This document shows, one piece after another, positions 1 through 11,534 of a stretch of DNA of 64,000 bases. The notes below the pieces were generated by a model, which made no database searches, was not told where the DNA came from, and worked only from the letters and a program-made list of their open reading frames with translations. Each line of letters starts with the position of its first letter. The stretch's first letter is position 1. The translations under genes were made by a program, and so were the position numbers. Source of the stretch: Ligula intestinalis (Eukaryota; Platyhelminthes; Cestoda; Diphyllobothriidea; Diphyllobothriidae); the NCBI GenBank assembly GCA_036362985.1, contig JAYGXS010000004.1, forward strand, positions 28,075,529-28,139,528, in the 5' to 3' direction.

Positions 1-2657
1 TACCGTTCATCCCGCTTCGCAAATGAACCCGCAAGATGATGCGGCGGCCCTGGAAAAAGCCATGAAGGGACTCGGTTAGTTTAATTTTTTTCACCCGTTA
101 CCTCAATTTTATCCTTTTGAATCATTTAACTGTTTCTATCAGTTTATGTTTAGACTAAACTTTAGATATGAGTATGTGAAACTGGTTGCTTTAAGAAAAT
201 AGTGACGTTTTTTTGGTAAAACCAAAACCTTAAAAATCGTAATCTTTATTCTCTATTAGGCACGGACGAGCAGGCCATCATCGACCTGCTGTCAAAACGT
301 TCCGTTCACCAACGCCAAATGATCGCAGAAACCTACAAAGCAAGCTACGGAAAGGTAAGTTAAATGCATTGAAATTAAACCTTTTTGCCTCGAAAAAACC
401 AGAAATAATTCAGTCTAAAGATGAGTAAGGAGGACTGCTAAGTCAGCCCAATCTTTGTCAAATTTATTGCACTAATATTTTTTTCTTCTGCTCTTTACGC
501 ATAACGCCAAAAGGATCTCAAAGACCGTTTGCACAGCGAATTGAGTGGACATTTCCGACAAGCCGTTCTCTACTCCTTCTACGACATGGCTCACGTAAAT
601 GCCAAGGCCTGCTACAAGGCCATAAAGGGCGCCGGCACTGATGAAAAGGTTCTCATTGATGTCATCTGCACATCCACGAATGAGGAAATCGAGGCCTTGA
701 AAAAAGCCTACAGCGAAGGTGAGTTATCCCGTTATACATCTACACTATGTTTATCAAAGCACAGAGCAGTTATGTGAAGGCTAAAGAGTTTGATCGAAAG
801 AGGTGAACATTTTGTATTTCTAGGATTATTGGATTGTGTAACTTGCGTAATGAATTCGTATGAAAAAACCATAGCTTAAAGTACATAAGTAAACACTTAT
901 TTCGTACTAAGTTTTTCATTTTTTAAGTGAGCAATTTAGTTTTATTAGTTGTAGACGTGTTTAGTGAACTTAGTCTTGTTGAAGTATTTTTAGTCCAATT
1001 TAGTTTCGTTTACTGCATAGTTTTATTATTTAGGGTTTGGTTGAGTTAAGCTTTAGTTTATTTAGTATAGTTACGCATAGTATAATTTAAAGTAGGGTTT
1101 TTTGGTTAAAAGGGACCCTGACCTTTAGTTGGGATATTTGAGAGTTGACTGACTATCAGTTAAAAGACCCCAAGGTACACAACCCACGCCGAGGGCTCTA
1201 CGCTTAAACATTTTCCAAAGCATTCAATTTACGCCTCCAAATCTACCAAATACAAAGTCAACCCAAATTTTTTTAAATCTTTTGCAATAGTTTTGGCAGG
1301 GTGTGCTTGCTATCTTGTACTGACTCCACGTTTCTATGCCTTTTAGTACTCCACGAAGAAAAACAAAATGGTAAGCATATAGGAACTTTGGTATCATTTT
1401 AGCTTGTTTAAAAAAATTGAAGTAAGTAGGACATCTGAAAACTGAATTTTGCGGTTCCCACAGCTCTTCGAAGGAACTTGGAACTCGATGTCAAAAACGA
1501 TACTAGCGGGGACTTCGAGAAGGTGCTGATTGCCCTGCTGCAGGGTCAAAGAGGAGGAGATGTGGACGAGGGTAAAATTCGCGAAGACTGTGAGGCGCTC
1601 TACAAGAGCGGTGAAGCGTAAGTCGACTTAAATTCAAACTCAATCGGATTGGCTATTTCGAATATTTTCGAGGGAAACCTTAATGTTTTTACAGAAAACA
1701 GGCGGTAAGGATTCCTTTCAAGCAACACATTAGTTACCTAATGCAATAACTTAAAAAACTAAAACTAGAAGAGATTAATAAGAAACCGAGAATTAAGATA
1801 ATAAACTACACTAAACTTAAGTCAAATACCTGAAAATAAAGCAAAGGTAAAACAAAACGAAACCTACTACTAAGTAATAAACTTCACCACATAAGTAGTT
1901 TATTATCTTATGGTAATCTACGGTTAGGCTTATAGGCAATAGGTGAGGTATACTGATGGAAATTAGAAGTTAAACATTAAATGTTAATGCCAATTTCCTT
2001 ACAATCTGCTAAAGCGGCAAGGATACGTGTCTCCTTTGGTTTAAAAAATCCTTATCAATAAAGCGAGTTTCAATTTTCAGGAAATTGGGAACGGACGAAT
2101 CCACCTTTACGCGGATTCTTGTGTCACGCAGCTGGAAAGACATTGCCAAGATAAACGAAATCTATAATCAGGTATGACGGAACCTTCACTTTGAATTTGC
2201 AAAACCCAGAGACATTAGTTCCGAATGACCTTATGTTGTTTTGTGCAATTTCAAGGCGGTTGGTCACGATCTGATTACGGCCATTGGCAAGGAAACGTCC
2301 GGTGACTATCGAAAGGCTCTTCAGACGATTGGTGAGTTCCCAGCTTGCCATGATTATCCCATTTTCAGCTATATTTGGTCCACGCAGTACCAACATCTAA
2401 GTTTTCTTTTTTAGTAAAGACGGCTCTCAACAGGAATAAGGCCTATGCTGAGATTCTCTACAGGTCAATGAAAGGCCTTGGCACTCATGATGACAACCTT
2501 GTTCGAATGATCATCGCCCACTCTGAGGTATGAATGTTGAAATTAAATAGCAGGTTTATATCAGCTTATACCTCTGAGAAAACAACTAAGTCGAGACCTA
2601 TTTTTATTTCAGGTTGATTTGGCCGTCATAAGGCATACTTTCGACAGCACATACGAA
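1..2657 (+). CDS. Annexin, array copy 1 (5' and 3' incomplete)
   Basis: Four-repeat annexin: a calcium-dependent phospholipid-binding protein acting at membranes (family knowledge). The exons I read are <1-74, 260-354, 514-718, 1347-1370 (24-nt microexon), 1464-1617, 2081-2171, 2256-2331, 2415-2527 and 2613-2657, all with GT-AG introns and matching phases. The start codon lies about a dozen bases before the window. The last roughly 30 codons fall in the N gap. Type II calcium motifs are visible: GLGTDE (repeat 1), GAGTDE (repeat 2), KLGTDE (repeat 3) and GLGTHD (repeat 4), with the usual downstream acidic caps (HSEL, KNDTSG, GKETSG). No stop or frameshift is seen in the visible part. Exon 3 and the N-terminus ([11 protein letters not shown]) are A-type, like copies 3 and 5, but intron 3 resembles copy 6. 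There is no signal peptide, as expected for annexins. Confidence 0.93.
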
Positions 2658-3057
2658 NNNNNNNNNNNNNNNNNNNNNNNNNNNNNNNNNNNNNNNNNNN
2701 NNNNNNNNNNNNNNNNNNNNNNNNNNNNNNNNNNNNNNNNNNNNNNNNNNNNNNNNNNNNNNNNNNNNNNNNNNNNNNNNNNNNNNNNNNNNNNNNNNNN
2801 NNNNNNNNNNNNNNNNNNNNNNNNNNNNNNNNNNNNNNNNNNNNNNNNNNNNNNNNNNNNNNNNNNNNNNNNNNNNNNNNNNNNNNNNNNNNNNNNNNNN
2901 NNNNNNNNNNNNNNNNNNNNNNNNNNNNNNNNNNNNNNNNNNNNNNNNNNNNNNNNNNNNNNNNNNNNNNNNNNNNNNNNNNNNNNNNNNNNNNNNNNNN
3001 NNNNNNNNNNNNNNNNNNNNNNNNNNNNNNNNNNNNNNNNNNNNNNNNNNNNNNNNN
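2658..3057. other. Assembly gap (400 N)
   Basis: A run of 400 N cuts annexin copy 1 in its last exon. Sequence after the gap is not annexin coding, so the end of exon 9 and an unknown amount of downstream sequence are missing. The round length suggests a placeholder. Confidence 0.97.
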
Positions 3058-3084
3058 GTCCGACCAGCTGGTGTTCAGGGTTAT

Positions 3085-3125
3085 GCTTGGCTGATGAAGG
3101 CTACATAGCCCGAAACAGTTCTGTA
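3085..3125 (+). ncRNA. Hammerhead-like motif (incomplete)
   Basis: CTGATGA at 3091-3097 is followed by a GGCT/AGCC hairpin with an ACAT loop and then CGAAAC. This is the order of a hammerhead core: CUGAUGA, stem II, GAAA. The closing pair of stem II is an A/C mismatch, and I find no convincing stem I. It may be a decayed ribozyme of a PLE or SINE, or chance. It lies between the assembly gap and an AT microsatellite, in non-annexin sequence. Confidence 0.3.
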
Positions 3126-3163
3126 TCAAGTTACGCCCAGACGCTGTCATACCCCCCTTACCG

Positions 3164-3165
<2 letters not shown>

Positions 3166-3213
<48 letters not shown>
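3166..3213. repeat. (AT)n microsatellite
   Basis: An uninterrupted AT dinucleotide run of about 48 nt. ORFs running through it and the N gap are artefacts. Confidence 0.97.
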
Positions 3214-3215
<2 letters not shown>

Positions 3216-4796
3216 AGAAACGGCGCATTCCACTCGAAAAAGAATGCCTCCAACTCTTTGTTCTTTGGATAGCCACAGAGATCTCGCGTTTGTGCTCGCT
3301 TCTGTGTTTATAGTTTTCCAACAGGTCTCACGAACTATATTTTACATAAACGTTGATGAAGAGGCTGTATTGTTGCTCTTGACAGAATTTATAGGCTCAA
3401 CTTAACAGACTACTTCATTAACGTGGACTGAATGACTTGTGTTTAGAGGCCTTGTCAGAGCTCTGCTGAATTAAAGCTTAATTCCCAATATAGGATGTTT
3501 AACTTCTAAACAAAATTGGAGGGCAAATCTTAGATATTCAAATAACAAACCTTAGGCAGTCGCTGCTCACGTATCTTCTGAAACGGACGGGTTTGACTTG
3601 GCTGAACTGATTTAACTGATACTGGATATATCATAGCTAAAAGAAATGACAGCTTGGCACGAGGGTATAAACTTGATTTACGGTAGATTGATCGTGAACT
3701 TTCAACTAAATTTCTGACATACTCTAGAATCGAAGAGTACTACTTAAAGGAAAGTCAAAATAGTTGTTAAGAGGCAGCCTAATTCCAAGATATTTGAAAA
3801 GGTTTTGGACCCCGGCTTTTGAGCGAGTTATTTTACGGTTGCGTAAAAAATCAGCAGCATAAAAAGTACTTAAGAAGTAGACATTTCCCTGAGAAGTCCT
3901 CAATTACTTGATAACGTATTTAGTATGAAACTGAATCGAAAAAACAGTATGTGTCCTAGCTCATGAAATGCAACGATTTTTAAAATAAATTCTTTTTTCC
4001 GTAAAAGCAGACAGGCTACAGCTCCCAAAGTCTCTCATTTGTAAACCAATGTCCCTTCTCAATAAAGAGCATATAGCAATTTATCAAGGGATATTATGTT
4101 GCTTAGGGTCATCAGCATTTTAACAAAACAGAAAACTCTGAAAAAATTAAATTGGGAGTAGTAAGTAAAATTAAATTTAAAATATAGAGGAAGCCTCTTC
4201 ATACAAAGAAACGAGCGAATATAGCAGCGCAAATAGAATAAAGTGGGAAGATAATCATTTTGTTAGCATTTTGGATACATATGTAATGCAATGTTTTGTT
4301 GTTTGAAGTGGATTAGGTCAACTAGATTGTCGCTTGATTTTGCCGAGTGGGGGGTCACAGTAATAAGATATAACCTAATCTCTCGCGTGGGCATGCCGGC
4401 CAGCGACTAATAAATTTTAATAGAATTGCGAGGTGAAATCTTACACCTAAAGAAATTTCCTTTTACCATATTTCTTCATACTTATTTTAGGATTTCGATT
4501 ACGACGAGGTTTGGATTGTCCATGGAGTGGTGATTAATGCTTTACAATTTTCAGTGGTTCTTAATCGATGGTTCATAAATAGGGATCATGTTTGACGTGC
4601 AAGTGTTATTAAATAGTACAAAACGCACAAACCAGAACGTTTTCAGCAGCACTTAATAGCATAGAAAATTTATTGAATACCAAAAAACGTTGCCTTCAGC
4701 CCCATTCCGCCCTTATTTACCCACAGCATACTGATGTGCACTTAACTGTTTTCTGGTAAACAAAATTTTGCGCCTCAAATAAACTCAGTGAACAAA
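3214..4796. other. Array unit 1 intergenic block, first part
   Basis: Non-coding sequence matching the downstream blocks of the other units, for example the segment at 3352-3440 that recurs near 16,779, 25,378, 31,888, 38,550 and 46,213. I see no gene. It ends at the target site of the PLE insertion at 4797. Confidence 0.7.
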
Positions 4797-5381
4797 TATT
4801 CCTTACATCATCCAAGGAAGAGGAAGAAGTGGAGACGATTTCTGAGACCAGAGTATATTCAGGCTGACATTTCAAAAGCTCTCTCGCTTTCATTGTCTGA
4901 GCAAGGTATCTGTATTCCTGTCTGCGTCAGATAGATGTGAACGACCATTCGCCCATGCGTCAGTCGATTGCGCCGATCCATTTTCTTGGCTTTTTAAATT
5001 GCTCGCGCCTTCGTTAGCTATGCCAAGTCGCTTTTGTGACTCATGAGAGTTTCCAACCTCTTTTTTCGCGACTACTGGCTGTCGGCCCTGCTTATCTCTC
5101 TCCGCCCAGCCTATTACTCCGTTTTGAGCCGATGTTAGCCTTTTGCGGAGCGCGAGATGAAGGTCTATGGCTCTGTTAAGTGTGCCAGTCCAGGACCAAC
5201 TTTCTAGCAGCAGTCTGGCCATCTTGTCATTGGCTCGGCCTATTACCCTAGCTTTTTCGAGGGCGAATTTGTGTTTCTTCTGCTTTACGTGGTCAGAGAC
5301 CAAAAACAGCTCATGCAATTTTGTGCCAAGGCGTCTGCCCGTTTCACCGACATACCTTGCAGTGCAGTCTTGGCGTATTAA
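4797..5381 (-). mobile_element. Penelope-like element, 3' fragment
   Basis: The insertion interrupts the unit-1 intergenic block. Flanking unit sequence resumes at 5382, and a 12-bp direct repeat (tcagtgaacaaa, one mismatch) at 4785-4796 and 5382-5393 marks the target duplication. The minus strand carries a GIY-YIG C-terminal coding segment. The 3' part contains a GAAGAGGAAGAAG tract followed by sequence shared with the element at 18,519-19,211. It is a 5'-truncated copy, as is usual for PLE debris. Confidence 0.8.
4890..5381 (-). pseudogene. PLE GIY-YIG endonuclease C-terminus
   Basis: Reading the minus strand from the insertion edge gives an open segment starting with CTARYVGETGRRLGTKLHE, the second half of a GIY-YIG motif (the YVG part with the following Arg). 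It continues through the conserved tail VIGRANDKMARLLLESW and NRAIDLHLALRKRLTSAQNG, typical of the C-terminal endonuclease of Penelope-like polyproteins. The RT domain is absent, so this is a fragment. The Glu expected later in the domain cannot be assigned with confidence. The frame is open to 4890, which suggests a fairly young insertion. In a full element the domain would nick target DNA (family knowledge). Confidence 0.78.
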
Positions 5382-5393
5382 TCAATGAACAAA

Positions 5394-6287
5394 ATAAAAA
5401 AACTCAAATGTGGGATAAATTTCCCACTCATCTGTTGATCATCATGCTTCGGCAGATATGCAATCTGCTGTGCTCTTCCTTCATATGAATTTGGCAGAAA
5501 ATTACTCTTCTGAAACGTTTAAACGTGAAAAAGTATATCCTTCTGTTACATAAACCTTTTATGATTGGCAAATAATTGTGGCCCCGAACTCTCCTTACAC
5601 TTTAATTTAGGGCTTCCAAACGACATACTATATAGATTCCGCCTAAGAAAGAGGGCACATTTCTCTACGCCATGAATCAAATGCCTCATAGTTTTCACAA
5701 ATATTTGCATTATTTATATGGTGCATTAAAAAATGGGAAGATATAATACGTCAGGCACGGAAAGTTAACGGCTTCAACAATTTTCGTAATTAGAAAAGTT
5801 TTAAATCGGAATTAACGTGCTCTTCAAACATCAACTTATTCAAAGATCTTATTTGCTTCCAGATGAGTGTAGGAGCGCATATATTTGCACATTTTGTCTG
5901 TGAAATGGATTTGAAGACAAAGGGACACATAAGATCATTAGGAAGAATGCACACTACCTAAATAGTCCTTTATTAGCGAGCGGTTTTGAAGGTGGATGAA
6001 AGGCCGTTCAAAATTCCACATACAGATATGAATATAATAGCTTCCGACTAGACTACATGATAATAAATAATCCAACTATATTGTTCGTGTTTTTTCTAAT
6101 CAAAATCATACTCCATATTTCGGATGAAATTTGATCGGATGGGCAAGCTATTGTACTTGGTCGCAGTATGCAATGCACGCCTATAATTCAAATAGCTAAA
6201 AGAACGATTTGAATGATGGCGTTTCTAGCAGAGCCCACCATAGTCAACCGTATTTTGGGCACGATTTATTCTTATGGAGCTGTGACG
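5394..6287. other. Array unit 1 intergenic block, second part
   Basis: Continuation of the unit block, matching unit 2 around 18,340-18,510 and 19,215-19,800. AT-rich, no gene seen. Confidence 0.65.
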
Positions 6288-6420
6288 GCAGATTGCATTC
6301 ATGATGGGGTGTTTTGTTACACAATCACTCTGGAGGTGACACATCCAACAATTCGATAAGTAGCCTTTTCACACAAGTTTCGGTAGAGAATTGCCTCATA
6401 GACTGATGTGTGTTAGTTCG
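6288..6420. repeat. 133-bp direct repeat, left copy
   Basis: Unit sequence that recurs about 92% identical at 10,284-10,416. The equivalent segment in other units (for example 48,110-48,245) is much less similar, so the two copies here come from a recent local duplication. They flank the 6421-10,283 insertion block. Confidence 0.8.
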
Positions 6421-9400
6421 ACCATCGCAAGCGAAGATGTCCACCATTTACTCAAGAGTAGAGATAGTGACTGTGGTCAGGTATAGTGAAAGCAGGCGCG
6501 CCACTACCTACCCCACTCTAACCCTCTCAACTGTGTTTAAACGGTGACAAGACAAGTTGAGATGGCCGCACAGAGAAAGGGCGTAGACCGCAGCCGTAAA
6601 CACCGCCCAAACTTAGTATATAGTGACAGTAGACTTTGTGCCGGTACTACTGCATTGTATACTCTCACTCACCTATAGTAGGCGTCTAGCCTGATTCTAA
6701 GAAGCCAGACCTCGTTCTGCTAAACAACCACTACTGCTATTTCTAATGTTACTGTTAGGGTGCATCTGAGTAATATTGACGCTGGTTAAAGTCAGCACAG
6801 GGTTCATATCCCCTCAAACCGAACAAGAAGTGTAGTATTACTGGCACTGGCACTGGTGCCACCACTTGTCAGCGTTGACGCTGACTGAGCCTTCAATAGG
6901 GTTCCTATACCCTTGATCTGAATAAGGAAGCTGAATCTGGGTTTAACTGCTTCGGGGAAGTACAGGCTTGGGGGCCTGAGCAAAGCTGTGCTCGCCTTGG
7001 CTTCCGCACTCTCAGCTCGATCCCTTGAGCTGTACGAAATAAGACGCTGTTGCCATAGGTACTTGCATATGATATAAGTGCTAATTCTAGAAAGTATACT
7101 TACTGAGGCTAGTAGATAGTATACTATAAGTACTGCCTGTGTATCTTCTATTCAAGGAGACGCACCCAGTATGCACTCCCCTGTCTGTATGAGGTAGAAG
7201 TGATTAGCATTTGGATAATAATAGAGCTGGGTGTCCTGAGCAAAGATGCATACACCTTGGTTTCCGCACTTTCAACTTGATCCATCGAACTGTACGGACT
7301 AAGAAGCTGCTGCTATAGGTACGTGCCTATGCCAGGAGTGCTAGAGCCAGCACGGGGTTCATGTCCCCTCAATCTCGACAAAAAGTGTCGCTAGCACTGA
7401 TGCCGCCATTTGTCAACGGCGATGAGGGCTGAGCCAACGCTAGGGCTTATATCCCTTTGCTCTCAGTAGGAATGTGAGCCTGGGTTTAACTATTTCGGGT
7501 AAGTACACGCTTGGGGGCCTGAGCAAGCTCTGCTTGACTTGGTTTCTGCACTCTTCTCTCAAGGAAAGTAGTTCCGCTGGTTGGAGTTTGGTCTGGGCCG
7601 TGTTCCTTGATCTCTTGTGTACTACTTTTGAAAGTGTTTTCTAGGGGGCTTATTCTAGTAACCATACTTGCTAAGTCCCGTAGGTGGTAAACTACCATGC
7701 GGCCTGTGCATACATGTGGGACATTTTAGTTAAGTGTGCAGTTATAGACCTATTAGGGCATAGTAGTCAACTCAAGGTTTGGGAAAGGTTTATGCAACAA
7801 GAGCTGCGGATCTGTCATGCATTGAGGTGGTAACAAAGTGACATGTGCCACGTGTCAGGATACTTCTGTTAGAAGTGCTGTGCCTAGGCTAAAGTTTTTG
7901 TTCTAGTAATCATACTTACTAAAGCCTGTACATGCATGTAGAAATGTTGGAATTTTAGTTACAGTAGGGTTAAAGACTGTGTATTTGATTATGCTTAATA
8001 TCTGCTACCGATGCGCGCACAAATTTCGGACTTTTGTAACATCTACAATATCTAGTTTTAGCTCAAAAGTTGCGAAGCGCCGTCTGTCTAGTTGGAAGCA
8101 AGATTCTCCAGCAGTCCACTAGTCATGGAAGCTACGCAACTTCCCTTATCAGCACTAATGGTTCAGAAATTTGATGTTCATCCTATTTTGTATCAGTAAA
8201 GTATTCAGTATAAAAGTTGGGAATATTAGTTTATCAGCTGAGGTGATGATGTCTAATACCACAGGTAAGGTTTTTAACTAGCTTCGCATTGTTACTGCTA
8301 GGACTATTGCTTCTACTGCTAGTTCTTTATACTGATAGTACTGTTAGCGGCAGTGTTATTTCTATTTAACTGATAGTGGGATAGTGCAAGTAACTCTTAA
8401 AGTAGAATTAATGCGTACAGTAAGGATAGAACACACTACAAGTATTAATCTAAAGGACAGCCGTACGAAATTACAGTATCAGGTAGGTACACTAGGACAG
8501 TCTAAATCAAATGCAACAGGAGTAGGACAATTTCAGTAATGCTGGTAGTATTAATGTTAGTGGTGAAACCAGCAATCAGCGCTCTCCATGCGTACTGCCC
8601 TTTCAACTCTATCCAACTGGTTGTCATCTTATTGGTTGACGAAATTTATTAAGAAATAGCTCAAGTTTTTCCATATCTTTATGTTGCATTTTTCTATTTA
8701 TTGTTAATTGGCTAAATTTTGCGTTGTCTAACACCCCCTTGAGGACACAGAAGAGGTCTTCTTTGTAATAGGAGAGGAATCTGCTCTCTAGTCACCTAAG
8801 TTGCTACATGCTAGTAGGTCGTAACAAGTGGCTACCGTAGCCTTTCTCGGTTATATAGATCTAGCTCAGATTTTTAGAGATAACAATATTTCTAGAAATG
8901 TGCTCTACAAGTTCGGCACTAGAGGGCAACAGTATGACAGTACCTTGCTGCAGTGAAAGCGCATTAATTGTGATGCTGAAGATACTAGTGATTATAGTTT
9001 GTTCAGTCCATAGGAAACTGTTACCATATTTGATCCCAAGAGCATATAATTATACACGTTGGGAGTGGCCTCAAAATAGGAATAACAATGGGGACGGCCT
9101 GCCTAATGCCTAAACAGGATTCGGCGACTGAACTAAGTGCCGAGAGTTCTGTTTTTCTGACATGACATCTAGGGGTTTTGTCTGTCCAGGCCACAGGAGA
9201 GTCATCTCTTGTTATCACTGGGTGTAGCGTTCGGTGGACAGCGCCCACCTAGTACTACTGAATGTATAAGATCGGGACCTAGTGTGCAGCCGTTACCTAT
9301 ACCGAAGATTATTTAGCCACTTGCTGTTAGTAGGCTATTATAATACTTTTCCAGTAGGTAACTCCTTCTCCTGTGGTTTAGAGGACGTCTCAGGTCTAAT

Positions 9401-10283
9401 AGGAGATCAATCTCTTCTGTAATAAACTAACATTGCAATATCCTATAATTGTGTCGGTAGTTAAGTACTAATGAATAAGCAAGGTATCACCTATACTGTA
9501 AAAATATCTGAGTGTAAGACATGCATCTTATATTTGCAATAAACATAGCTGATGGAAATAGGCGCTCACAAGCCTCCTTGTCCTCCACGGAAGTGATCGG
9601 TAGAGCATGCTGGTTAAGCTGGGTTGATTTTTGTCGCTGTACGGATGACGCAGACCAACAGACGATTGATGTAGCCGTTGAAAGTCCCATGATAATGCTT
9701 TGTGTCAATCGAGCGCCCAGACAGGCTCGTAAGCAACTAATAACTCTCGGTTTTGCACGTGACAGCTTCGGCCATCTATTTTGTTGATACCCTGGTTATG
9801 CTCCAAACAGGTTGATGCAGTGACTTGAACGTGACTTAGGTTTTCAGTGATAGTCAACTTCCCGCAGCATCGAACCGCATTCTCGCTCATCACTCATCCA
9901 TCTGAGCCCGATGTCAGTCTGTCACACCTAAGGTTCGAAAGACACCTCGCGTGTTTGTGCGGGGGAGGACATTAGAAGCGCGGCTGGTGTTATCTTCTCA
10001 GCGGGGATGCATTCTACTGCGCGATGGCTGGACTATTTTCAGGTTTGGCACTTTTCCGTTTCTATGACCATATGTCCCTCCTTCCCACCTGTCATGGCAT
10101 CTAGGGTTTTGCCTGTCCGGGCCATAGGAATGTCATCGCTTGTGGTCACTGGGTGTGGCGTTTGGTGGATAGCGCCCATCTAGGACTACGGAGGTGGCTG
10201 TGCAGGATAGCCGGGCTTTCCTTGTCATTGGTTGGACCAGTGCATTTGCTGATGCGAAGGAGAGTGCAGGCCAGCAGAAGCGT
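6421..10283. mobile_element. 3.9-kb inserted block of unclassified repeats
   Basis: This block interrupts the unit between the two 133-bp repeats and has no annexin-unit sequence. It contains internal duplications: a segment at 6791-7070 recurs at 7346-7560 (both include ggttcat, then cccctcaa, then gggtttaac), a related piece recurs at 7225-7335, and a segment at 9157-9250 recurs at 10,090-10,205. Parts also match 56,281-56,960. Short ORFs exist but none resembles a transposase or RT. It may be an LTR-type or other non-autonomous element. I cannot name it. Confidence 0.5.
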
Positions 10284-10416
10284 GCAGATTGGATTCGTGA
10301 TGGGGTGTTTTGTTACAAAATCACTCTGAAGGTGACACATCCAACAATTCGATAAGTAGCCACTTCACACAAGTTTCGGTAGGGAATTGCCTCAAAGACT
10401 GATGTAATGTAGTCCG
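10284..10416. repeat. 133-bp direct repeat, right copy
   Basis: Partner of 6288-6420. Unit sequence resumes here and continues to the PLE insertion at 10,455. Confidence 0.8.
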
Positions 10417-10454
10417 AAATGCTAGAAAACGGAAGCCGAAACACATCACAGGGT

Positions 10455-11185
10455 CAGGCCAGTACATGACATGGGGATCTATTCGTTCACCTGTTCCTGT
10501 GGAGCAGGCTATATTGGCCGAACAACGCGACGTCTGGAGAAGAGAATGCGCGAGCACATACCAGCTTGGCTCAGCAGAGGGGAGAATAGACCGACCTCAA
10601 GCTCAATCCTCGCCCACCTAATTGATACAAACCACCAAGTGGACGCGAGTGAAGCCTTTCGGGTCATATACCGCACGCCAACGCACTTCTCCAAAGGCCT
10701 GCGCAAACGGGTGTTAGCCACAGCAGAAGCAGTGGCAATCCGGCTAGCAAAACCCATTCTATGCTGTCAAAAGGCGCTGGTTCAAGCCATCGGCCTCCCT
10801 TGGCCGACTGCACGCGGAAATCCAACGCCTACTGAAGCCAAAGAAGACGAAGCTACGGAGGATATTCAAACGCAAGCTGCGCGGCTGACATACAGAACTC
10901 AATCCGCGGACCGCGAGAACATCCCCCCTGTCTCATCTGGGCATGGCAACCAGCGTCCTACCCGCGCAGGCGCCCGCGTTCAGGAGACGAGGGAAAACGC
11001 AGCTGCTTAATTATCCTCACCCTTTTCCTCCCCCTCCCCCCTTCCCTAACCTGACGATTATATAATCGCTGTAATTACTTGAACAATTTTATTCCCCATG
11101 TCATGTACTGGCCTGACGATGAATGACCGAAAACGATCGTTTGCCAACACGACTTTTCAATCGTAGAAATGGGAATTTTCGCTGA
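10455..11185 (+). mobile_element. Penelope-like element insertion with 12-bp TSD
   Basis: Perfect 12-bp target duplication acatcacagggt at 10,443-10,454 and 11,186-11,197. Inside, a perfect 24-nt inverted repeat (10,454-10,477 and 11,093-11,116) brackets the GIY-YIG coding segment and a pyrimidine-rich 3' region. The 3' tail after the right arm (gaccgaaaacg) resembles the ends of the related fragments near 48,620 and 51,410. Unit sequence continues on both sides, so the element is a clean insertion of a 5'-truncated copy. Confidence 0.85.
10471..11010 (+). CDS. PLE GIY-YIG endonuclease C-terminal ORF (179 codons)
   Basis: The ORF opens with GIYSFTCSCGAGYIGRTTRR, a textbook GIY-YIG signature with Cys residues between the two halves. 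The conserved RMREH and ILAHLIDTNHQVD segments follow, then a low-complexity basic tail. This is the C-terminal endonuclease of a Penelope-like polyprotein. The RT domain is missing because the copy is truncated. The first ATG lies inside the inverted repeat arm and is not necessarily a real start. The frame is open for 179 codons, so the copy is young. It belongs to a different subfamily from the fragment at 4890-5381 and to the same one as the decayed copy at 53,480-54,130. Confidence 0.8.
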   Translation: MGIYSFTCSCGAGYIGRTTRRLEKRMREHIPAWLSRGENRPTSSSILAHLIDTNHQVDASEAFRVIYRTPTHFSKGLRKRVLATAEAVAIRLAKPILCCQKALVQAIGLPWPTARGNPTPTEAKEDEATEDIQTQAARLTYRTQSADRENIPPVSSGHGNQRPTRAGARVQETRENAAA

Positions 11186-11197
11186 ACATCACAGGGT

Positions 11198-11530
11198 AGC
11201 TGCGGAGAGGACCTGTGGTGTCACCTCCTCGCACCCAATGTGCAGTGGCTCAAAATTATGATCGATTCTTACATCAAAATGAGCATTTCCAGGTGTTAAT
11301 TCTATTAAGCTGCATGGCGCAGTCAAAAAACCAGAAATCTAAAATTATCGACATCCACCCAGAGAGAGCAGGTTTTGGGTGACGTCATCACACCTTTAAA
11401 GAAAGAGAGCAGCGGTTGGCTCATTTTGCAGATTGTATGTAAAACCACTTTTTATTACTTTCACACGTGATGTAGTAGTAAGCAAAAACAGTGTTAGTAG
11501 TTCTTTCTGATGTCAACGTGAGCATCCATG
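11198..11530. other. Array unit 2 upstream region
   Basis: Conserved unit sequence upstream of the copy 2 promoter, aligned with 20,050-20,400 of unit 3. No gene seen. Confidence 0.6.
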
Positions 11531-11534
11531 CCCC

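Noticed and set aside
2619..3321. Long ORFs on both strands through the N gap and AT repeat
   Set aside because: Their length comes from N runs and the (AT)n tract. Only 2613-2657 (+) is real, as annexin exon 9.
9021..10557. Overlapping short ORFs in the 6.4-10.3 kb block as host genes
   Set aside because: Short, on both strands, overlapping duplicated repeat segments, with no recognised domains.
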